Assembly: GCA_033065855.1 (NCBI GenBank) | Contig: JAVXUO010000464.1 | Coordinates: 62,001-126,000 of the forward strand | DNA: 64,000 nucleotides | Origin: Escallonia rubra | Lineage: Eukaryota; Streptophyta; Magnoliopsida; Escalloniales; Escalloniaceae | Reading direction: 5' to 3' | Part shown: piece after piece, positions 47,010 to 58,756 of the stretch | How the letters are laid out: every line of letters begins with the position of its first letter | How positions within the stretch are numbered: the first letter of the stretch is position 1 | Position numbers and translations under genes: made by a program | Notes under the pieces: generated by a model | What the model was told of the DNA's origin: nothing | Seen by the model: only the letters and a program-made list of their open reading frames with translations | The model's database searches: none

Positions 47010-49344
47010 AGATATATTTATTTGTCTCTCATTTTATTTTTTGCTATATGTTAAATCTTTTCTTACTCTTCTTAGTGATCTTTATTAGTAAAATCTGAAC
47101 ACATAACAATTATTACTATTTAAGAGAGACTGTTTCTACTATTTGATATTTCACTTCAAACTAATTGGCCGAAAACCCGGGATTGATACATGTTAATTCC
47201 CGAGACGATCTTAAGTAATAAGTATAGAAAAATAAATGTGTTCATAGGCCCTCCTCCTTTTATCCGGGCTTGGGACCGGCTGCTTGTAAACAAACAGGCG
47301 AAGTTACCTATTTTTTTATATATACGAAAAAATATATATCTTGCTTGTAAAAAATTATTTTATATATATGGAAAAAAGTATATTTTGTGAAAAAATTTAT
47401 TCTTAAAACTTAAGAGAAGGAAAATAAAAAGAAATTACCTAATCATCCGGAAGTACTTCAATATCCGAGTCACTGCTCTTCCTATCATCAATCGGTTTAT
47501 CTTGCTCGCGGTATTTCGCATCAAGATAATCCTTCCAACATACACATAGCTCGAGCGACTCGGGGTTAAGACGACTCCTCCTGTCATCCAAAACCCTCCC
47601 GCTGGCTGAAAATGCCGACTCTGAAGCAACCGTGGAGGCTTGCACTGGCAGTACATCCCGTGCAATTTGGGATAAAGTTTTATACATGTTTTGATTTTGT
47701 TTCCAAAAATTTAACAAATTAAAATTAACCTGTTCTTGCATTGATAAATCAGAATAATGATCAGTATTTGCATATACACCAATCTCATTAAAAGAGGAAA
47801 AAGTATACAAACCTGCCGAATTAGAAGTACCTTCACCTGGTAGTTGTCTTGCTACTAGATGTTCAAAGCCCTGAAGGTATGGCGCATAATACCTCTCAAC
47901 AGTGGATGATGTAGCTCGCCCGCGCACGTCAGCAGAATTACGATAGAGGTTGAACAAGTCCTCAACCCTCTTGCTCACTTTTGTTGTGAGTGCAGTTGTC
48001 TCCTCTGTTGTGTAGCACATTAATTTCGATATCTCTTGTATCGAGGCGTTCACGCCATGCAACTTTAACCTAGGATCTAAACAAGTAGCCACAGTAAAAA
48101 TAACAGGCAGTTTACTCCAATATTTATTAAACTTTTCATCCATCACTTTTACTATTTCCCTAAAGGGTCCTATATATCTCCATTTTGTTAACATTGTAGC
48201 CATCTTGAGAATTTCTATTACAGCGAGAGGAGAGGTGGGATAGTACGTACCAGACAATAAATTGGTAGACGTGTAGAATACCTTTAAAAATTCAGCTAGG
48301 TATGTGGCCATCTGCCATTCCTCTTGAGTTGGCAAGCCGGCTGGGAACTGGGTTAGTAAAAAATACGTATAGACTTCTCGGTATGCCAGAATGTGTAAAA
48401 GCATGTGGTATATAGAGTTCCACCTGTGGACCACATCTATAACTGCTCTCCTGCGAGTCATATTATATTCAACACACAACATTTTAAATTGTTGTGTTCT
48501 CGAACTCGAGCTATTAACATACGCTGTCATACCCCTCATTTTGACAAGAATATCTCCTGCAGCAGCTAAACCATCTTGAACAATTAAATTAATAATGTGA
48601 CAAACACAGCGAACATGAAATAATTCACCATTAAGTACAGGTTGAAGCGTGTCCTTTAAAGCTGCAACAGCAGCTTTATTATTATAAGCATTATCAAAAC
48701 TAACGCGCATAAGCTTATCCTTTATTTTAAATGTGGTACATGCTTTTAATATAAGAATAGCAATGTTCATTCCATCGTGCGGAAAAGGAAAGTGCTCGAA
48801 AGTGATGATTCTCTTGTGCATAACCCAATCTGCATCAATCCAATGAGCGGTCACATAAGAATAACTAACAAAAGTAAATGGAGATTGCCAAATATCAGAA
48901 GTAAGACTAACTTTACCGTCAAATTTATCGAAATAATCGATAAGGCGTGCTTTGGCAGCATTGTACTGTCGGAGTGCATCAGATCTAGTTGTGTTTCTAT
49001 GAACCTTTTTGTACAAAGGTTGAACGTATGTGTTCATATATCTAGAGTGCTTAGGATTATCTGCAAAAGAAAAGGCTTGTTCATCATGAATAACAAATTC
49101 AGCGAGACCGTCTCTTTGCTCTCGCTGATTATAAACAAATAACTTACCGTCAAAAGATAACTGTGTTTGGGTAGGTTCGACGTGGCCTTGTCGAGGTGCA
49201 CACTGAGGGTAATGCCTGTTAAGATGTCCATTACCACTACCAGACGAAAATAATGTATGGCAGTACGTACCTCGAGCTTTTCGGATTACGTCCACCGTAA
49301 CTACATCGGAATGATTCCAACACTCGGCTTTCTCTTCTTCCCCT

Positions 49345-52300
49345 CACTACAAGAAAAATGGCCTATGCCAGCGGTCAAAAAACGCTGCCGTAGCCCAAAT
49401 GACCGCCGCCATAAGCTATCGCAGCGGTCACATGCCGCTTCTATAGGTCTCGCTGCGATAGACATATGGCAGCGGTCAATGGAGTTTTAGCAGCGGTTCT
49501 CCCGCTTGTATATCTCTTTCCCTCATTGGTTACTTATGTCCCATTACGCAGCGGCTAATGACCGCTTCCGTAGGCCTATGGCAGCATTAGGCCGACCGCT
49601 GCGGTAGCTTACCTTTATAAAAAAAAAAAATTTTAATTCCTAAATATATTTTTTATCACGTGAAAAAGAGGCATGTAAAGTAGTATCAACAAGAACTAAA
49701 TCATGTACAATTGCAACTGATACTTCATATTCAATAAATCAGAATAGTTACATTCAGTAAAGTAGTGGTTTACATCATTCAAATCCCCAACCTAAATTAC
49801 AAATTAATTAGAGCAAATGCATGAACCTTCAAGACTGTACAGGATCCAATGCAGATCATAGCTTCCAATATTCCTTGTAGTTAGCCTTGACATGCCAATG
49901 AACCCTTATTGGGCACACCTGTTGCGTGCATTGCAGTAGCTAGGGGAGTTGTTGACGTGTTTTTGCCTGTCCCAGTTCTGGTCTTCGAGCTACTTCTGTT
50001 TACATATGTATAATTAGATGCAAGACAGCAAGAGATTTTAAACTTTCTTGCTAATGCGCCTATTTTCAGATAAGAAAGTGAAGTATGATGACTAACTTCA
50101 GTTTAGCATGGGCATCAAGTTCAAATCAAATTCTTCTAGTTATTTGCATTAGTCCCAGAAAATGCATATTACTTATGTACTAGTAAGAAGCTTACGTGAC
50201 GCAACAATTTTTCGTTCTGCAGTCGCAAGCACATGATCAACAAGGAGTAATCTTATCATTATAAAAAGACGACATAGAGAGACAGCATATAGGATACTTT
50301 GAGTCCAACAACTGTGAATATGTACATGCCACTTCCCGTGTCACTGCAGATGATAAACAGAAATCAAGTGAGCTCCAAAGTGTAAACATCTTACCAAAGA
50401 AAAATTGTTTATTGACTAAGGTTATTATCCTTCCCTTCAGAACATCTACTAAGATCACAAAATGGGGGTCATTTTTTACCACATGCCATCATATTTATTG
50501 AGACACGTCATATTGTTTCATGATTATTTGACTCTCACCCAAATACAAAATAAGGCAATGACTCAAAACGCGGCTATGGATTGGATACCATAATCATAGA
50601 CAGTATGCACAAGAATGTGCAATCAAGCCTAATTGCCATTGTTGTGCACTATAGAAGACAATCGCCATTGCCAACTATTTCTTTTTCTTCTGAATATCAC
50701 ATGAACAGACGTCGTCGCCACCTATTCCTCTTTCTTTTGAATATCAAAGATACATCACATGAACGAATGACATCGCCAACTATTCAATATTAATACCATT
50801 GATAAAATCTGTAGACAATCAAACTCTTTAGATCAATAATTGAACATAGAAATAAGCAACAAGATCATAAACTCAAGTCAGTAAAACAGCCCAGTCTCGC
50901 TGCACTTACCTCCACCGTAGTGGAGAACTCTAACCTAGGCACGCAACACATAATATTTAATCTCAGATTTCCTCAGTGCCGGCTAATAATTTGCAATTAT
51001 AATCAAACTGCCTGCAATTTACCCCAGAAAACCATAACATCAGACGAACAATTAGTTACAAGATTCACATTCTAATACTCCCTCCCTTTCATATCTTATG
51101 TTCCCCTTCACATTTTGTGGATTCATAGGATAATAATTCAACACCTAACACTAATCTCGACAAAAATCACAATTATAAACTAAAGAGTCAACAAAATTCC
51201 AGATTCCCCTTGCAACGCACAATATAGACGCCAAATTAAACTCTTACTTTACTAAGACAATTAAATAAATGCAAAAGAGGGTCACAGCGATAATGATTGC
51301 CATAAAGGGAAGATTAAAGACCAGCACTCCAAAAAACAAAGTAAAAATATTAAAAGATCTTCAAGTAATGCAAGATGTAGAGAAAGATGTAGAGTATCTT
51401 GTCATAAAAGTTTTGACTAATAGTATTAAACTGATTAAAAAACTGAAATTACCCACAGGCCCCATCCTGGAAAAGTCGGACTTGTTCTTCTCGACTTCCT
51501 TCATCAATTGACCACCAACCTAGTAGCCTGCTTGCACAATTGTCAACAAATGTAGTTAGCAATTAAGCATGGTGATGGTATTAGAATCACAATCAGACCT
51601 ATACCTTACATGTGGAAGGTATACCGTCGGCCATAAGCATGCTGATGATATCTTTTGTGCTTCCATAGAGGAATATTGAACCCTAAAAGCAAGAACAGCT
51701 GATTTACAGCAATATTAACCCTAAAAGGAGTTCAATAACAGCAAATTGATTGCCATCATAAGGAGATTAAACACAACCACTCCAAAAACAAAGTAAAAAA
51801 TTAAAAATTCTCCAAATAATGCGAGACGTAGAGATAGATATAGAGTATTCGTCTTTAAATTTGTGACTGACACTAACATTAAAATTTCTATTGAAAACCA
51901 GAAATTACCCAAAAGCTCCATCGAGCTAAATTGTTTTACTCCTTTCTTTCTCATTTATTCATTGTGTGCGCGCTCCTGAGGGCAGGCAGGAGGGAGGGAG
52001 GAAAAGGAGAGAGTTTTAAGATGTATTTGTAGAAAAGAATGAATCAGTACTCAGCAAATAGGAGGCATACCTCCAAAAGCTAAACAGGAACATAAAATCT
52101 CTAGGGACAGGATGAATACCTCCCCCCAGGCTTAGAACACAAAGGAAGCAACCAAAGTCTAAGCACCTAATTTGAGCTCTATAATTGACTAATGTGTTAA
52201 ACAACAGCTCTCTGAACTATGTACAGGGTTGGTGCTCTGTTCAAGCTTCCCTGAATCTCCCTAAACATCTGTATAAATGTCTACAATGTAGATCTCTGCT

Positions 52301-53633
52301 TTGTCCGTAGGTGGTAGGCATCTTCTTAGTCATGTTGCATAAGCCCACCGAACCGCTTAAATTCCAAGGTTACTTAGGTTCTAAATGCAGCACAATTGAG
52401 TAATATACTCCCATGTTCTGCAAGAGAAATCGTATTGTTAACAACTTTGAGTCCCTCTTTTATTTGTTTTACAGTTACCAAAGGCATGACAATTGGGCTA
52501 TATACCAAAATTCTCAACTGCATGCCAAGTAATCACAACAATTAGTTAAAATTGCGTCTAGACTTTCACAACCATGAAAACCATATCTCCCTCTCAACCA
52601 GTAATATATAAGAATATTGTTAGATAACAATAAAACAAAGGGGAACCGGCAAACCAAACCCACCGCCGTGAACACACAGTAACACAAGTGGTATTGGTTG
52701 ACAGAAACAAAATACCATCAAAATCAAGAACCCCATCTAGTTATTTATATCAAAAGGGTCTCTAACCTATACTATGATAAAGCCAAACGAACTACCAGAG
52801 TACTAGTCTACAATTTAATGGGAAATCCAAAGAATCAAAGTAAAAAAAAACACCTGTTAAGTCAAAATAAGTTGGCCGGTGGAGTCCTCGCCTCGCCCGG
52901 CTCGCCGTCGCCACTCGCTGGTCACTGCTTCTTCTTCAGTTGGCGGTTCCAGATCTGAAGAAGACCTCCTCGACAGTCGGCGCCTACACTCGTTCCAGAT
53001 CTAAGTTGGCATCCACTCGCCGTCGGTGTTTGTGTGTGCATCTGGTGTTTTTGTGTGTGCGGATCTGGTGCTTCTGTGTGTTTGTGTCTGTTATGTGTGT
53101 GTGTTTTTCAAAGAGAGGGAGATCAAGAGAGAGAACCAAGAGAGGGAGATCGAGAGCCGAGTTTGGAAGTAACCTGATAGCGTTTTGCGCCTGATTGTGT
53201 TTGCGTCTGATGTGTGTGTGTATGTGTGTGATACAGCTCCAGAGAGAAGGAGAACAGAATTAGAGCTGAGAGTCGAGTTTGGGGAGGTAACTGATTACGT
53301 AAATTCGTGGGAATGTGGGATACAGATCGATTGAAAAAAAAAAGAGGGGGGCGTCTACAGCAGCGGTTTGTCCGCTGGGTAAAACTTGGTTAACAGCTTG
53401 TATTGGGTTTCATTTGGCGCTGAGATTTCGCGGTTTTTTGGAGCGTAAATTTTCCAGCCGCGCGGAGTTTTTTCATGAGCTATGGCAGCGGTACACAGTG
53501 GCCACTGCTGTATATCCTCTATGCCAGCGGCTTTTGTGGCCGCTGCTATAAACCGCTGCTATATATGGCATACGCCAACGGTTTTTTTGGCCGCTGCTAT
53601 AGAGCGCTGTTATAGGGCATTTTTCTTGTAGTG
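49345..53633. mobile_element. Non-autonomous CACTA (En/Spm) element inside the hAT transposase
   Basis: The ends are CACTACAAGAAAAATGGCC (left) and, on the other strand, CACTACAAGAAAAATGCCC (right), flanked by the 3-bp duplication CCT (49342-49344 and 53634-53636). These are defining CACTA features. Subterminal regions (about 49365-49620 and 53355-53620) carry many GCAGCGGT/ACCGCTGC words, the expected transposase-binding repeats. The 4289-bp interior shows no TPase or TnpA/TnpD-like frame, so the copy is non-autonomous. It may carry captured sequence (GC-rich exon-like stretch at about 52871-52980), which I cannot identify. Confidence 0.94.
51268..51925. repeat. ~200-bp internal duplication in the CACTA element (51268-51470 and 51721-51925)
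   Basis: Both copies share GATTGCCAT, AAGGGAAGATTAAA/AAGGAGATTAAA, ACTCCAAAAA(A)CAAAGTAAAA, TAATGC(A/G)AGA(T/C)GTAGAGA, TAGAGTAT and GAAATTACCC, at about 75-80 percent identity. Origin unknown. Confidence 0.75.
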
Positions 53634-55137
53634 CCTTTTGGACTTCTGGCACGTTACCGGAGGCATTGCTCGGCCCTTCTTCATCATGACCAGGCATAGG
53701 GTTGAGATTATGCCACGGAGTAGTAGCTTCGCCAACCGAGCTGCGTCCTTGACTATAATGCGGGGGGTCTTCATCAGGCGTGTATTCAAAATCTGGAATG
53801 TTTTGATTGAACTCCCAATTGGCTTGGGTATCTATCATACAGCCTGTACTCATTCGTCCAGGAACGAATGGTTGTGTTGGTGCTTGGATTGGTGTTTGTG
53901 ATGGCCGTGGCGCTGGCGCTTGTGCTGGTGGTGGTGCTTGCGATGATGATGATGTTTTTCGTGATGACGATCTACGATTCAGTTTCTTCAATAATCCAGC
54001 CATATTTCACGCTAAACTTTGTAAGAGTAACTAAATACACAAGTATAAGAGTAGTAATAAGAAATAACAATTAAAAGAATGAACGAGTAACAAATATTAA
54101 TCACTGAGGGTAATTCTGATCCAATGTGGAGAGAGTTAGTAATTAAAAAGCATTTAGTAATAGTAATTAATAAATAAAAATTCACTAATTACTAGACAAA
54201 AGAATTAGAGAATAACAAATTAATAAGAGGAGTAGTTAGTAATTACAATTTAGCAAGAGTAGTAATTAGTAAACAAGAGTAATAATTATCAAGGCCACTA
54301 ATTAGTAAAATAATAGTAGTAATTAGCAAGAGTAGTAATTGGAGAGGGAAATAGTAGCAAAGCTTGTAGAAATGTAGAATGTTTAGATAAGAGAGAGTAA
54401 GAAGATTGGTGTGAAAAATTAGAGAGAACTAGTGTGAATTTATAGATTTTGGAAACTTCACAAAAGACCAAAATACCCCTAAAAACTATCCGTTTATAGT
54501 TGTTGGGGAGGGTAAGAGTGTAAAAACCCTTAAAAGAGTTGAAAAAATTAAGTTAGACCAAAATACCCCCCAAACTAGCCGTTATATTGTTGTTGTAGTG
54601 GTAAAAGTGGAATTTAGAGAAGCAATGGGAAATAAAGCCGTTGGAGTGAAAAGGGGGGGAAAATCAAACTTTCAAACTAGGTGGGCCCTGCTGAACCGGG
54701 CCAGAAGCGGCCCGAACCCGGGCCGAACCTGGGCCGTTTTCCTTGCCGGGCTAGAACCGGGCTTTTTCGAGCCAGGCTTGGCCCGGACTTTTTTCCGAGA
54801 AATCTTGGCCTGGTCCAAGCCCAGGCCTAAAGCCCACTACATTAAGGCCGTTACTGTTCACAGACCGGGCCGGGCTAGCCCGGGCCAAAACCGGCCCGGG
54901 CCGGGCCAGCCCGCGGGCCGCCCGGCCCTTTTGACAACTCTACACACATTACAGGCATGAAACGCACGTATACACACACAAGCACACATTAAAACCCACC
55001 ATACACACACATATTTAAGCACACATTGAAATACACAACACATCTACCTCACAGCAGTGGGTCTCCTGTTCTTTTCTTTTCGTTCAACACAATCACACGC
55101 ACCATTTACACATACATTTTTCAGTCCACCAACACAT

Positions 55138-55140
<3 letters not shown>

Positions 55141-55204
<64 letters not shown>
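55141..55204. repeat. (AT)n microsatellite, left flank of palindrome
   Basis: About 32 uninterrupted AT units abut the palindromic element. Confidence 0.95.
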
Positions 55205-55206
<2 letters not shown>

Positions 55207-55344
55207 TGATCCATTGCTAGCGCTAGCAGCGCTAGCACCGTCCGCTACATAGTGTAGCGGACGGCCAATTATCGTCCGCTACATTATGTAGCGGACGGCC
55301 AAACAGCGCTAGCAACAATGCTAGCGCTAGCAATGAATCACGAT
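55203..55344. repeat. 142-bp palindromic element with two internal hairpins
   Basis: The outer arms ATCGTGATCCATTGCTAGCG (55203 on) and, inverted, ATCGTGATTCATTGCTAGCG (ending 55344) are almost perfect. Inside lie two tandem palindromes: CCGTCCGCTACA-tag-TGTAGCGGACGG (55238-55264) and CGTCCGCTACATTATGTAGC plus GGACG (55273-55297). GCTAGCGCTAGC is itself a palindrome and recurs in both arms. (AT)n tracts lie on both sides (to 55204, and 55354-55409). Looks like a tiny foldback MITE inserted in an AT microsatellite, where a TA duplication would be invisible. No coding capacity. Confidence 0.85.
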
Positions 55345-55351
55345 CCTATAT

Positions 55352-55353
<2 letters not shown>

Positions 55354-55409
<56 letters not shown>
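55354..55409. repeat. (AT)n microsatellite, right flank of palindrome
   Basis: About 28 AT units follow a short TGG-containing gap after the palindrome. Confidence 0.95.
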
Positions 55410-55411
<2 letters not shown>

Positions 55412-55607
55412 CGACAAAGGCCCAAAATGACTATTTACGATAAAATAATGCATTAAAAAAATTAATGGGTTGTTACATAACTCCGCTTCACTAATCGTTG
55501 CTAAAAGTTGCTAATAAAGACATCGATACTAACTAAAAAAAATTCATCGCTAAAAATTCTAAATTAATCCATTAAAAATATATCGGGGTTTGGGTTATTA
55601 CAACTTA

Positions 55608-57048
55608 GGCTTTTGCAATAATCTCATAATGGTTTTGGTTAATGTGCACAATTTCCGGGTGTGAAACTAGGTTTAATTCATATATTTGAACAAGAAGGAA
55701 CCAAATTGCACATTGGGGTAAGTACATGGGGTCAAAGTGCACAATTTCCGGGTGTGAAAATTATGCCTTTTTACACCCTTAATTAATCGCTAAAAAGTGC
55801 ATTGGCAACATTGCAAAAAACTTTTAGCAAGAAATGAGGGCATGGTTGAGCGTTATATGGTGCGAAAATAAACCTTCCCATCACTTAAAATGTCATATTT
55901 TTCACCTGCTAATTCCTCATCCGCAAATCAGCCCATTGCTTGTATATCAAGTTCCAACTAAAGAAGAAAACAAGGCTAGTTTTTTGTCAAAGCAATGTAT
56001 GCCTTGAATTGATTTGGTTTAATTAAAATGTCAAGTTATCGTTTGCTTAAAAAGTTTAGGTAGTTAGAGAATGATCCAATACTATTTTAAGTTTAAGCCG
56101 TTAGAAAATGAATTCAACAATGTTATTATGTTTTGACAATAAAAATCGTTTTTATTGTTGATTGAATTGCGTTGCTGCATGAGATCTAGTACGCGACGCC
56201 TTTCTAAAATGTATGCTTATTAAGATGACCACATGATGAAACTAGAAGTTAGAATTGCAAGTAAAATTTTTGGATAAACCATTAGTGGAAGATTAAATTT
56301 AACTATTACGTACTTATTTTGATATATTTAGCAGTCAAAAACCAAAAAAATAGTACTGTACAATTTTAGAATCTAATCTTGTTTTGTCAAAAAAGTTACC
56401 AATGGACATAACATACAATAATGAGTTAACATACAATAATTAGTTCATGGAAACTAAGTCCACCTCTCAGAAGAGTATGGTACGTGATCATCAAGTTCAA
56501 GCTTATCCACGCTCCATAAACAGCCGGATCTAGGGTTTGAGGAAGACTCTTCAAAACCCCACGTCCGGATATATATAAATTCTTGCTAAAGTTCCATATC
56601 AAATACAAATGAGGTAGAGATCTGTTCTTACAACTGATGAACTGATGGACTTCTTATCCTCTAAAGCATAATTTTGAATTGAACACTAGCAAAAATTCTC
56701 AGTCTCGTGCATGGTTTGCTGCATTAAAGTTAAAGGCAGACAAACAACCATCAAAGTAATGGTCTCTGACGGATCTTGAGCTGAGAAAACTATATGCAAA
56801 TTGGTCTTTAATCATTGGGCTTTAATCCCACAATGCTTATGATAATAGGGTTTAGGGTTTATCATGCCAATTGGTCTTTAATCCCCCAATGCTTCTCAGC
56901 TCCCATAAACGTAACAATGGTCTTACTCTCGAAGTTGCTGAGCGTTATCTAGAGTCTCCATTAGTAAGATACCGTGACTACTACCCTCATTTAAGTTCTT
57001 GGTTTTTCACAAGGAGCGGCAGGCAGGGCCTGTGGCCCCCTTAAATTG
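55608..57048. other. AT-rich intergenic DNA
   Basis: No gene recognised. A short internal duplication of CCAATTGGTCTTTAATC.. / CAATGCTT occurs near 56.80-56.90 kb, with GGGTTTAGGGTTT telomere-like words at about 56848. Confidence 0.45.
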
Positions 57049-58316
57049 TAAGCATTCCTTCCATCGTCCTGCATATAAGCCTATTCAATTTATTGGATTC
57101 TCAGGTAGTTCCCTTAGGATTTAGATTTCAAATTCGGAATTAGATTTGGAATTCAATTCATTTTTTTTTTGTTTGGAACAGAAGGGAATTCAAATAACAG
57201 AATTCCAATTTTGTGTTTGGAGAATAAAGAAAATGGAAAGGTAATAAATTTTTAGACAATTATATATCATTGACTTACGATGAAAAACAAACTCCACTCA
57301 GTGTTTTAAATGTACTAGTATGTGCCACCACATGGTGGTGGTGGCGGCAGCACACGGGGTAGCGGCATCGACGGTGGAAGTGGTGGGGGTGGTCAAGTGA
57401 TGGTAATGGTGGTGGTATTGAGGTGTAACAAGGTGTAACTGGCGGTGGAGAAGTGACGCCAATAGTGACGTCGGTGGTAGTAGTGCTTGCGGCTGTGGTG
57501 GCGATGGTGGTGATAATAGTGGTAGTGGTAGTGGTGGCAGTAATGGGGTGGTCAAGTGATGGTAATGGTGGTGGTAGAGGCAGTGGTAGTAGTGGTGGCG
57601 ATAGTGGTGGCAGCAGTGGTGGTGATGGTGACAGTGAAAGTAGCGATGGTGGTGCTAATATAATGACAGTAGTGGTGGTGGCGATAGTGGTAATGGTGGC
57701 AGTAGTGGTGGTAGCAGCGGTGGTGCTGGCAATTGCGGCGCTGGTGGCAGTAATGGTGGCGAAAGTGGTAGTGGTGGTGGCGCCAGTGGTGGTGGCAGTG
57801 GTGGTGGCGACAGTGGTGACAGTGGCAGTGGCAGTGGCGGTGGTAGTAGTTACGGTGGTGGCGACGGGGCGACGACAGCTGTGGTGATGATGGTGGCAGT
57901 GGCGGTGGTGTTGCTGATGGCAATAGTAGTGGTGACGGCGGCTGTAATGGTGGCACTAGTGGTGGCGGTGGTGGTAGCAAAAGTGATGTGGTGATAACGG
58001 CAATGAAGACAGTGGTGGTGGGTTCATTGTTGGAGAGATCCAGAAAAATGGTAAGATAGATAAATAATTACTTTTAATTCAATTCAAGTAATCGAAATCC
58101 CATAAAATCAGACCATTTTTTTATCGGATTTCACACTATATAAGCAAATCTAGTCAAATCCAATGAAATCCAATACCAATTCCTTTTTTTAATGTTCCAA
58201 ACAACAAACTCTGAGTATTTGAAATGAAATCCCATCAATTTTATGGTTCCAAACACACTCTAAGCATTCCTTCCATAGTCCTATATATAAGTCTATTCAA
58301 TTTATTGGATTCTCAG
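57049..58316. repeat. 56-bp direct repeats (57049-57104, 58261-58316) flanking GGT-rich DNA
   Basis: TAAGCATTCCTTCCAT.GTCC through TTATTGGATTCTCAG occurs at both ends with four mismatches. Between them are 1156 bp whose core (about 57310-58020) is imperfect GGT/GGC trinucleotide DNA flanked by GAATTCCAA-like and GGAATT/GGATTT-rich edges. Valine- or histidine-rich frames of about 140 codons in the core are repeat artefacts. May be an insertion that duplicated its target or recombined, or a short terminal-repeat element. Confidence 0.8.
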
Positions 58317-58756
58317 ATAAATCAACTTAAAATCTATGCTGTCATTCAGAAACTGCAATCTGTAAGTTACCGAAGTTAATCTTTCCACAGTGATCCACAT
58401 TAGAATACCTATCCGTAATATTTCCAAACTCTAACTATTCGTATTTTCCTAATGCATTCAAGTTACTGCTCTTCATATTTGGAAAATGAATAAAAGAAAG
58501 ACATTTTGTGGTTGTACCCCATTTATCGACGTCCTATATATTACCCGAGATACTACACATAATTTTTTTCTTGGCTAGTAACTTTTCGTCCCCAGACGTT
58601 AGGATAGGGTTACTATTCAGGATTTGATCATCCTAACGGATATGCTATTTGCATAGAATTGTACGTTCGTGACACTGTGGTTATAAAATGCTTCTTCGAT
58701 ATCAAGTAATTGGCAATTCAATGCTAGTATGTATGTCCTTATTCGGTCAACATAAC

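Larger units (their letters stand above)
47439..54003 (-). pseudogene. hAT transposase gene, frameshifted and split by CACTA element
   Basis: The N-terminal part (54003 down to 53637) starts MAGLLKKLNRRSSSRK with a Ser/Pro/Gln-rich tail. The CACTA element then intervenes, and the frame resumes below 49342. A 618-codon open frame from 49295 to the stop at 47439 holds the rest of the BED finger (SSGSGNGHLNRHYPQC), RNase H-like catalytic blocks (LTSDIWQS, VSFDNAYNNKAA, RCVCHIINLIVQDGL, RWNSIYHML) and the hAT dimerisation domain (TLSQIARDVLPVQASTVASE, then SAFSASGRVLDDRRSRLNPE). The finger has lost one zinc-binding Cys (KARGTYC), and about one base is missing near 49320. It therefore cannot make active transposase, though the C-terminal frame is still open, so inactivation looks fairly recent. 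Confidence 0.93.
46656..54942 (-). mobile_element. hAT transposon (Ac/RICESLEEPER type) with CACTA insert
   Basis: Terminal inverted repeats TAGAGATGTCAAACGGGCC (left) and, on the other strand, TAGAGTTGTCAAAAGGGCC (right) are flanked by the exact 8-bp duplication CACACATT (46648-46655 and 54943-54950). Both subterminal regions (about 46672-46840 and 54680-54935) are dense in GGCCCGGGCC-like words. The only gene is a minus-strand transposase. Without the inner CACTA element the unit is about 4.0 kb, normal for an autonomous hAT. Confidence 0.95.
44743..55602. mobile_element. LTR-like element carrying nested hAT and CACTA insertions
   Basis: Left end TGTAACGCCCTAGAAATTCGG without its last base is mirrored by the right end, which on the other strand reads TGTAATAACCCAAACCCCG. 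TGTAAC-CCC...GGG-TTACA ends are typical of many plant gypsy LTRs. The flanks are AGTTA (44738-44742) and ACTTA (55603-55607), a 5-bp duplication with one mismatch. After removing the hAT insertion and one copy of its duplication about 2.56 kb remain, with no coding frame, AT-rich and with several microsatellites. Best read as an old solo LTR; a non-LTR origin is possible because the end identity is modest. Confidence 0.6.

Noticed and set aside
46977-47030. Ile/Tyr-rich small protein
   Set aside because: An (AT)n microsatellite inside the hAT element accounts for it.
56848-56862. Telomere-like GGGTTTAGGGTTT
   Set aside because: Only about two units, too few for an interstitial telomeric repeat.
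57453-57980. Valine- and histidine-rich frames of about 140 codons
   Set aside because: Translations of GGT/GTG trinucleotide-rich DNA, open on both strands by composition.
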